A stretch of 64,000 bases of DNA from Acanthaster planci. Its lineage: Eukaryota > Echinodermata > Asteroidea > Valvatida > Acanthasteridae. Made by a program: the position numbers and the translations under genes. Shown here one piece after another: positions 55,101 to 64,000 of this stretch (positions within the stretch are counted from its first letter, which is position 1; each line of letters begins with the position of its first letter). The notes under the pieces were generated by a model. The model did not search any database. It was not told the DNA's origin and saw nothing but the letters and a program-made list of their open reading frames with translations. The stretch is taken from assembly GCF_001949145.1 (NCBI RefSeq), contig NW_019091368.1:3505296-3569295 (forward strand), given 5' to 3'.

Positions 55101-58037
55101 GAAGGGGGCCAATTCCAAAAACAAATTTCAAAAGCAGATTAATGAATGAGTTCTCTCCACCCCCATTAGCCATAACTAGTGCCTTTGGAAGTAATACTCC
55201 GCTTTTTTAAAATCTTCTATCCATTTCATCTGGAGACACCCAACTTTAATAGTGCTGGCTTAGCTTTGAAGTGTAAAGTTCTGGTCCAGTTTTCTTTTTT
55301 TTTAAACCGAAGATTGATCTTTCCACGCAGGTTCTGTGGATCATTGTCAAGTTTTTCCTGATTTCCATCGAGTTTAGCGTCATCATTTTTGGTTTGTTCT
55401 CCAGCATGGTGGACAGTAAAGCCATCATCAAGCGAATCTTGCTAGCGACTTCGTCTATAGCCCTAGCATACTCGGTGACACAGGTAAGCTTAGAAATCCC
55501 AAACCGGGTGAAACTTAGTCCAGCATTTCCATATGAATTCTTCACCACATTCTCTACTTTATTCTGGATATTGAAAACAGCTTTCAACCATTTTTTTTGT
55601 GGGGGGGCAAATTCAGGGTGCTCTGGAGATCAAGTTTCCTGACAAGCATTACATTGCACCAGATAAATACGACATCTACGCTCACGGCGGCATGCTGTTC
55701 TGGTGTATAAGCTCATCGATATTTTCCTTGGTGAGTGTATTTTAACAAGGCAGTTTCACTGAGTCATATTCTACAAAGGGCTTGGGGCATGTACTGTGGG
55801 CCTTCAGCGTACCAAACAAAACTGGCATCGTCACTTTTCAATCATGTGCCATTCAGTGTGACTTTTTTACAACCTAGATCCGTTTCTACCAGATGGGTTC
55901 ACATCTCAGCTGAGATTAGTCAGTTGCATTAGTCCTGAGATCTCAAGTATACTGACTTGATACATGATTCTCTCATTAGTTGACACACACAGCCACCATT
56001 GTTGGTAGTGTAAACAGAGAGTAAAGCTTAGCCATCTGGGGGGGTTATACCCTATTTCCGTCTCAGTTTTTCCAAATTTCATCACTTTTTGGTTTGTTTT
56101 TTATTTGTTTGCAGGCCTATTTTATCATCTTGATTCTGCCGTACACAAAGATGAAAGACAAAGTACAGCTCCCAGGTCAGTATGCTGTGTGGGGTCAGAT
56201 GCCAAAGGGCATGACACACAGGTCACGTCCATAATTGCCTGGAGAGCAAGCCATTAAGAAGGGAGACTTTACCCCAAATTCAAATGGCTTTGAAAAGGCA
56301 GAAGATATTCATGCCATCTGCGTAGCACAGGGAGGCCTTGTCATAATTGAAATTTCACTCCTGCCTTATAATCAGCACAAAATTTCATAACAGCCACAAA
56401 ATCTGCGCACGTGTCATTTTTGTGTGTGTTGTTACTCTAAACAACCCCCCATCAGTCAAAATCCATATCCTATGTCTGCAGTACTTTGATGGTTTCAGGA
56501 CTGTCAGGTGTAGTCAGTTTAATCTTAGCTAGCCTTAATGATTGGTTTGTTGTTGGATGAAAAGGTTTTGATGCTCATTCTCGCACAACGTTACAATTAG
56601 TGATAGACGGGGAAGTAGTCTAACTCGGCACACTATTTTTGCTCTGATATCTCTCCAGTTAAAAGGTCCTTCTACTGCTACGTGGCATTTCTGGCCCTGC
56701 TGAATCTAGTCCAGGCCATAGCAAGTGGCCTCGTCTATGCAGACAAAACACTTGCCATCTGGTGAGTGACCTTGTGTCCTGTCGTGGCCTCAAGCTTGCT
56801 CTGGCCATTTCTAACTGAGCTCATGCGTGATTCTGACACTGTAGAAGTTTTAATTGGCAAGGATAATTGCACATCGTAATGTCAAAAGAAGTTTACTTGT
56901 GAAAGAGTTTGAGGAGGCCAGCACGAATTTTATCATTTTGTCATTTATCATGGCCATTCCTCGTGATGTTCTTTCCTCAAATGTCTTCATGGTATGTGAC
57001 TGCGTTCTCTGTCTTTTATTCCCCAGTGTTGTGGACATCACATCCTTTGTCTATTTCTCCATCTTTGCTCCATTAATCTACCTTACATTCCTACACAAAT
57101 TCTTCCGGTGAGTCACTTGTTTATATTAGTCAGTATTTGTGATTATGTAAGTCAGTGTTTGGATGCCTACTGATCCAAACAAGATCACCAAATCATCAAC
57201 AAGCCGGGGTGATAAAATGTCATGTCACCCCCCTCCCCCATCAGATCAACTATCCTTGGGGTAATCGGTATTTTGAAATCCTTGTCCCGAAATTAAATTC
57301 ACAACAAAGGTGTTTTTGCCCGATCCCCCTTCATGCTCCCAAACGGTCTGAACCACAGCATTCGCTTAACAGTTCAGATTGGTATTAGATTTTGCCCTTC
57401 ACCACTGGGGCACACGTTGGTGCACAGGAACCAGATGAGATAAGGGGGCCTGCTCATGTGCCTAACTAGAAACAAAAAGCCTAGGCAATGTCTGCAGAAT
57501 CTGTTGTAGTGAGGGGTTTTAGGGTGACAACTGACAAGGCCCATCAGGATTGTATACCCGTTAACTCAGTGCTAAAAGGTCATTATGGCCAAATGTAACT
57601 TCTCTGAAAACCTTTGAACTTCTTTTGCCCAATTCATGTTTAAAATAATATTTTTCAATATACGCCTTTTTAGTGAAATTTTTCAATAAGGACCGTTTAG
57701 CACTGACACGACAACCTCACCTGCACAACTGCTAATCACTTCTCTGATTCACTTGGCCTCCCTTAGGCAGCACAAACAGCCCTTGCTCCTGTCCTACAAC
57801 AACCCGGATGAGGCTGAGGACGAGGCCCACCGCCTACCCAACTCCTACATCGTCCCAAGCAAGGAGGAGCCCATCAGCCCTGGCCCCACCCTGTACAACA
57901 GCACGGAGTTCGGCCAGTCGCCCAACATCACCTTCGGTCCCCTAGTCATTGGTAACCCCATGGGCAACAGGCACATGTCCGCACAGTCAGTGGTCGAGAA
58001 CCAGCCGGTAGCCAGCATCAACTACGACGAGGGATAA
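52195..58037 (+). CDS. TPRA1: TPRA1 (TPRA40/GPR175) seven-pass membrane protein
   Basis: TPRA1 is an orphan seven-transmembrane protein; its biochemical role is poorly defined. Coding exons: 52195-52415, 53588-53720, 54835-54924, 55331-55483, 55617-55730, 56115-56175, 56659-56761, 57027-57107 and 57767-58037. All are GT-AG and in phase, giving 408 aa (human 373). The first exon has NMT, NST and NGT N-glycosylation sequons before [12 protein letters not shown], which matches human CLLLLYEDIGTS. Family blocks follow: [70 protein letters not shown] and [16 protein letters not shown]. The tail is acidic, then Pro/Ser/Asn-rich. The start is the only ATG in frame after the UTR acceptor. Divergent from MCM2. 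Confidence 0.95.
53289..53350. repeat. AT microsatellite in TPRA1 intron 1
   Basis: Runs of TA dinucleotide are interspersed with TTATGTAAATATCATATA blocks that occur twice. Confidence 0.9.
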
Positions 58038-61000
58038 GGTGAAAATGTGCAAACTAGGGGGTTTGGAGGTTGTTTGAGTAAATAGGATGGAAGACTGATG
58101 CAAACGCATTCACGGTGCATTTAGGCAGATACGGCCCCGAGTTGCGTTTATTGTGTTCCTGAGTTACGCACCCTGACCATAAATGAACTTAAACTAAGCT
58201 GTGAGTTAATCTCTGCTTGGCCTTGGTTGATTTAAGCCATGGCTGAAAATGCCGGTGGCTTCAGCAGACCTCACGCCTCGTTGAATCCTGCTGGAATTAG
58301 CAAATGGCTCGCTTTGATGTTGTTAGACTCCGTTGGATCCAGGACCCCTCATGCTTTGCTGTTGGATTTCCTTGGTTTCAACAGGCCTCAACCTTTCTGT
58401 TGGACTGTCTGTCAAATTCAGTAGACCTCGTTCACTGATGTTTCAGATTCTGTTCAATTCAGGGAACACATATTGCTATAGTTGGAATCAGTAGATTTCA
58501 TACTTTGCTGGTGCTAAATCTGATCGGACTCTGCAGATGTCGTTGCTATCGAGGTAATATACAGCACGTTGTCCACTTGATGTACAAACCTCAGATATGT
58601 GGGAAAAAGACGCGCACCTAGATTAAGGGTGTGATGTTTGCCCAGCATCAAGTCTGTGGTCCAAGCAAGGATTGAGACAATGCTAGATAGCCCCTAGAAA
58701 CCAGACATTTTCCTGAATCTTTCAGTGATTACCCTCGGTTTCACTGTAGACCGATTTTGAGAGTTCAAAGAACCGGCGTAAGTTTAAAAGCTGTGGAATA
58801 TTATCGCGCTGGAAATGTACCCTGGGGCGTGTGATGGAGAGGGATTCAGGTGTGTGATTATTCAGACCTCTGGGGGGGGGCATTTTGGTGTGCCATGGGG
58901 GAAGGGGTCACAATCACGCACCTCTAATCACTCAGGACTGGAATGACCGTGGCAAAAATATACTTGATGACCTCAGGTGTTTGAAGAGAAATAGCGTTAT
59001 ATCTGTGAGCCATTTCTGTGTATACTTGGGCAAACTTCTTTTTTTGGGGGGGGTGTTTTGTTGTTTTCTTTAAGCGCCCGTAAATTCTGAAGTGACACAG
59101 GACCAAGTTTTTCCGACATTTTCTCTGAACAAAGAATTAGTCCATTTTATGTTGCGTTTGCCTGAATGCCCATGGATTGAAGTCTAAGTGCATAGAGTGT
59201 GCCATCTTGTTCCTGTGCAGTTGGAAGGCTGTGAACTAGCTTGGTGAATGTATCAAAAGTAGTAGACATTTGTGCTCATCTTTCATGGGTTGAGGTCAAA
59301 CAGATATGTCAAGAAGTGCTCACCGATGTGTATATTTGCATTTATAACTGGTGCTCGTGTTGCAATAGTATATTTGCTGAAAGTCACAAAGAGGTCTGAT
59401 GCCGGCCCTGCCTAGTGCCGAGACACTACAATCATTTCAGTTCTAATAGGAATGCTCCAGTGGTGATCATCATTTGCATCACCAGTATTTATGATATTGA
59501 TTGTCATTCAACGTTATTTTTACCATAATCAGCAATGTCACTATCACCTCAAATCATCATTGTTATCACATCCACCATCTCTATCATCACCATAGTTAGA
59601 CTTATAACTCTAGGGAATGTCATGTGACACTTGACATTCCCTTGTCACACTTTGCTTATGTGACCCGGGGTTGGAATCCAGCTTGGTCCAATGGGATGTG
59701 GATCTCATTCCCTCATGAATTCTGTGGGTCATTTCGTTGCCTTCATCTTTGTGTCGTTATTTTCCCCCCACATCTCTTTTTGATCTCTGTCGTCTCCATC
59801 ATCCATTTTCTGTTCCTGTCCTTTATCTCAGGTGTCCATGTCCTCATTGCCCTTCGTCACCATAGTAACCGTTGTCATCCAGTGGCAGATCTGGCATTGA
59901 AAGGGAAGGGGGGCTCAAATAGAGGTGAACCAGAACATACCAGACCAGGCATATTTGCAGTGGGAATAAAAGTTATTAAATAACCAGTTGATGGCAAAAG
60001 CAGGAATAGGGAGCAGGAACAAGGATTTTTCTTTTTCTTCCCCTTTCCAGACTTGCTACCGTAATAGTCATGAGTCCCAACATCTACATGGCAATTTTAG
60101 AAATTGGTGCTGTAATGAAAGCATTCATTTATCACAGATTTATTACCCTAGTCAGAATGCTTGTGTGGGGATTATGTGATTCATATTATCCCAAGTACGC
60201 ATTATATGTTCATTTAAACTTATGAATATAGCAAATTGAACCTTGACTTTCCGTGTTACTACGTATTTTATTGGTACCCCCTTTGCTGAATTTTGGATTC
60301 CATCTCTGCTTTTAGTTGTAACCAATTTTGCCGATCCCAATTTGTGATTCTGTAAATTTTTTCTACAAGCCTCTTATACGGGATCCTGTATCGCACACTA
60401 AATCTGACCCATTTGTTGTCAGGTTCCGATTTTTTTAAAAACAAATCTTGCCAACCTTCTTTGAATGACAAGCAACGAGCTAGACAGCTGTGGAAATCAC
60501 TTTGTATGGGTTGAATAGAGTTATATTGGTTTGGAGGAGGCTGTATATATTTATATTATACATAGTTGTTATCAAATCCTTGTAGAAAATGTACAAAATG
60601 GGAAGATTTTATATCTCTTGTTCTGGGGTGTCTTGGAATTTGAGTTATTGCTTTTGTTTTGTCCCATTTCATGTTCGCTTTGTGTGTGACTGGTTTTAAG
60701 GATGAGAAACCGGCGTATAAAAATATTCTCCCTTTTTAGTGTAATGCTATAAAGTCCATTCTTTTCCAGAACAGACAGAAAATCTTGTTCAGAACTTTAT
60801 TTCCAACTTTTCTGGCGTTTTTGAGAAGTTGTCAGAAAGAAAAGTTGTTCCAAATGAAGGAGATAAACAGCTGATATTTTCCACAGAATTCCAGTGCATA
60901 GAAATTGTGTACTTTTCTTATTTCCAGTTCCTTTTTCCCCCTTCATACACATAAGGCTGGTGAGTGTCCCTTTTATTTTCAAAAGGCTTGACTCTAATTG

Positions 61001-64000
61001 CACATGTCCTATGTGAGAAGTGTGCCCCCGATTTTTCATCATTTCCAATGTTTCCAATATTGGCATTTGCTCGGCACTTTCAGATACTTATTTGACGCAT
61101 TATATATCTAAGGAGGATACCTGTTGCACCTGTTTATTAGGGTTGTTTTCAACTCAGTCCTGTGCACCACTTCCTCACCAAGGTCTTTCTGCTCCAAGTA
61201 TGAGCACACGACAGTACATGTACGTGTACATCCTGAATGGCTGGTTACTGCAGGAATTTGTATAAATACTTTGTGGATTTGCAGGATGGAATATTAGCAC
61301 GGCTTTGCAATGAAACCTCTAAAAGGAAGCACATCAGGAATTCAGTAGGAATGCTTAAACAATGCAGGTTGAATATTTCAGCAGTGCAGTGAATGCAGTG
61401 TTTTCGCGGGACGCCATGTTGGTGTGCTAGCACATTCCTTCTCATGCTGGTGCTGCCACAGCAACAATAGTACATTGTACAGGGCTTGCCACTTTGACGA
61501 CGACAATTATGCTGTGAGTGGTGAAGTCAAAAACAAAGAGAAGATCTCTGATGTTATCTCTGTACAGCCACATTGTGGGACCAATGTCCTAGAGCATCTG
61601 GAGCAATCTGCTAAGCATATTTTGGGGCTGAGCAAGAATGAGCAGAGCACCAGTTTCGGTTAATGAAGTTAACATAGTACTTTGGTTGGTAACTTTTTTC
61701 TGCTACGCATACATTTTCTGTGCTTAGAAAATTTCTTAGTTCACCGGCTCCATGAAATCAGCCCCAGGTGTGTCCTTGCAAAGGCACTTACAGATTTGTA
61801 CACATTCCATTGTAAATCTGTCTACACCATACATACTTGGGACCTGCACAAGCACCTGATTTGTTCTTGGAGTTGGCTGCCACAGATGACAAGGTGCAAA
61901 CTGCTGTTCCTGTATTGTCCATTCAGAGGAACAAGCGTCTTCCAACATGGCGTCTCGTGAAAACTTTCTAGTAGTTGTAGCCCAACGCACTGGATTACCT
62001 TATGAATTTCAGAAATAGAATTTGTTCTAGTACAAGCCTTAAATGGCTTTTTTCTCCCAGGTCAAACTATTTTAATAAAACATAATTTACTGTTTCTATG
62101 ATACACTGTGTCTGCATCTGAACGTCCTTCCATGTGAGTGTACTTATTCCAGTCCTCGGGTTATACTTTCCTCTGAACCTCTTTAAGATGAGAGGTACCG
62201 TGGATAACCTTTTTTAATTTAGTTTTTGAATAAACAATTTTTTCCTTTCTGTGTGTGTGTGTCCAGAAACCTTGCTCGACTTTTTAAATGCCACGTTTGA
62301 ACTTTTTTTTTCTTGTAAGTTTTAGAAAGTGATTTCAGGAACGATGCGTGTGCTTTTTTCACTTATGTTTTCAGAAACACTCCATTCAGATTGGATGGAA
62401 TCCTACATTCAGACTAGAACAACGCAACATGAACAACATAAGCATGTCCCCTTCTGAGCTTCTTACATTGGGAAAAAAATCTTAGCCCACAGAATTTGAG
62501 AGCTTCAAATGACTCCAAAAAGATGAAATAAATAATAAAGCATAAATGATGTCAATTTGGTAAGCAGGAATTCTCGCTATTGTCAGTGAAAAAGACTCTA
62601 CAGTTAGCATTATTTAAAGTATTTTCAACAATCTGTATTTGAGGTACATGTACTCGATCATTTGTTCAAAGCAACATTCCAAACATTTCTGGAGCAATAA
62701 TCATTGTCCCAGCAGCAGTATGGCAGGGAAGTGTTAAATTTTAACACCGGGGGGGGGAGGGTAGTTACGTAAACAAAACTCAAAGAATTCAAAACATACT
62801 CCCCAACTATTGTTTTCTGCTTTATTTAAGACATTCATCACAATGCTAATGTATCAAGCAATGCTATGTAATACATGGATATCAAGCAGAGAAAACTGTG
62901 TATCTTGTCCTACAGGCTGATTTAAAATCTGACTTACAGTTACCCCCCCCCCGAGTTTACATGGAGTGTGTACATGTTCTGGCCTACAAAATGAGAAACT
63001 GAAAACAGAAAAGGCCAATCGGAATGAAACAATTTCGAAGCATCCTGCAGAGAGAAAAACAGATTTCCAAATATGGTCTTGGAAGTGACAATTTATTGAA
63101 ATCTTGACATGGAATGTTTCAAGCTGTGTGAGTGTATCTGATGAAGAAGTCCATCTGGAAAAGCTCAAAAGGTTTTTCTGCTTTATTTTTTCCCAAGTAA
63201 ATCCATGAGTTTCTCATGGCAAATCTGCAACTTTTTCATGACAATGTAATGTTTCCCATATGGGAGACTGCTCAGAGAAGTGAGCTCACAAGGCATGAAG
63301 CACATCAGCCATGCCGTCAACTGGGAAAAATTCTGCAGCTTTTGAGGGAACAAAACGTAGTTTGTGACATGACACTGTGATTGTTGGAGAATAAAGTACC
63401 ACTGCACAAGCACTTTAAACTATGATGCTATCAAACTAGGAATTCCCAAGAAATCGATAAATTTTTTAACGGTAAAAAAATACTAAGGCAAAGCATGATA
63501 CCTTAAAGAAAACACCCCTCCAAACACACTCACACTTTTCAGAATCCCCAGAATCTTCATATTAACTAGTATGCAGAGGAACAGCGTGCAATTAAAACAT
63601 TCAAATAATTAAAAACATCTGAATAACTGTGTAATTGTGTCAAATTTTCAACCTATTCCTGGAATACAACAGTGACACACACATTGTACTTCCAAATCAC
63701 TACGTGTACTGCCATTTTCAATTATACATATGTACATTCTGGGCACTTTATACACTTTATAAAGGTTTGGTAAATATTAACTGAATGTTGATCTGAATAA
63801 CATTTCCAGCAATAGTTCAAGCTCAATTGTTAAAATACGTTAATTAAAAGCAATGTCTTTGCGTAATTATGCTTTATTACCAAAAATCCAGTCATTTTTT
63901 AAGTTTACATGGTACTGTTCGATGTTCTTCTAGAAACAATTTTGAGGACACACCACACTTACTAAAACTGACAAGCCATTTTATCTTCAAATGCATGTAC
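58038..64000. other. TPRA1 3' UTR and downstream DNA
   Basis: No gene is recognised in about 6 kb. AATAAA motifs on the plus strand at 59965-59970 and 62074-62079 could end TPRA1 transcripts, which would give a UTR of roughly 2 or 4 kb. An X-box lies at 59856-59869. Open frames (for example 61424-61663, 59624-59983) have no recognisable product and poor coding character. Confidence 0.55.
59856..59869 (+). promoter_or_regulatory. X-box (RFX-type site)
   Basis: GTCACCATAGTAAC fits GTNRCC-NN-RGYAAC at every fixed position. It is downstream of TPRA1. It may belong to an unseen gene further right or be a chance match. Confidence 0.3.

Noticed and set aside
61424-61663. 79-codon open frame downstream of TPRA1
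   Set aside because: The peptide is not recognisable, there is no supporting splice structure, and it lies within possible 3' UTR.

Overview
The window is nuclear DNA of an animal. Every gene is split into many short exons with GT-AG introns, and the predicted proteins (ERC/ELKS, RAD52, MCM2, TPRA1) resemble their human counterparts over long stretches. Intron sizes, the abundance of the palindrome TACATGTA, tRNA-derived SINEs and many short inverted-repeat elements fit an invertebrate deuterostome, most likely an echinoderm. The species is an inference and was not tested. There is one assembly gap (13532-14040).

Layout. Positions 1-26475, minus strand: the 5' two thirds of an ERC/ELKS/CAST active-zone scaffold gene, running off the left edge. 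Positions 26476-27893: a 1.4 kb divergent intergenic region. Positions 27894-34962, plus strand: RAD52, with a conserved N-terminal annealing domain, a long low-complexity tail and a tiny last exon carrying a basic C-terminus. Positions 34963-39245: a repeat-rich convergent intergenic region. Positions 39246-50446, minus strand: a complete 18-coding-exon MCM2 gene (883 aa predicted). Positions 50447-52194: a divergent promoter with an E2F-type site and the TPRA1 5' UTR intron. Positions 52195-58037, plus strand: TPRA1 (TPRA40/GPR175), a seven-pass membrane protein of 408 aa in nine coding exons. Positions 58038-64000: 3' UTR or intergenic DNA.

Exon models were built by reading both strands, placing GT-AG junctions and checking that phases and lengths close. 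All MCM2, TPRA1 and ERC junctions close in phase. RAD52 closes with one weak donor and two possible donors before the last exon. One ERC segment (about 25 aa in the human protein) is not confidently found and may lie in the assembly gap.

The genes form two head-to-head pairs, ERC/RAD52 and MCM2/TPRA1. The same pairs are head-to-head in human (12p13.33 and 3q21.3). RAD52 and MCM2 both serve DNA replication and repair, while ERC (synaptic scaffold) and TPRA1 (membrane protein) are unrelated to them, so each pair more likely reflects a shared bidirectional promoter than a common pathway.

The most unusual observations are: a tandem array of decayed copies of the splice-acceptor edge of one ERC exon; a 119-bp inverted-repeat element nested inside a tRNA-derived SINE; a 70-bp TTAA-bounded repeat family; a 59-bp perfect-looking hairpin flanked by 10-bp direct repeats; and a palindromic element with a hammerhead-like core.
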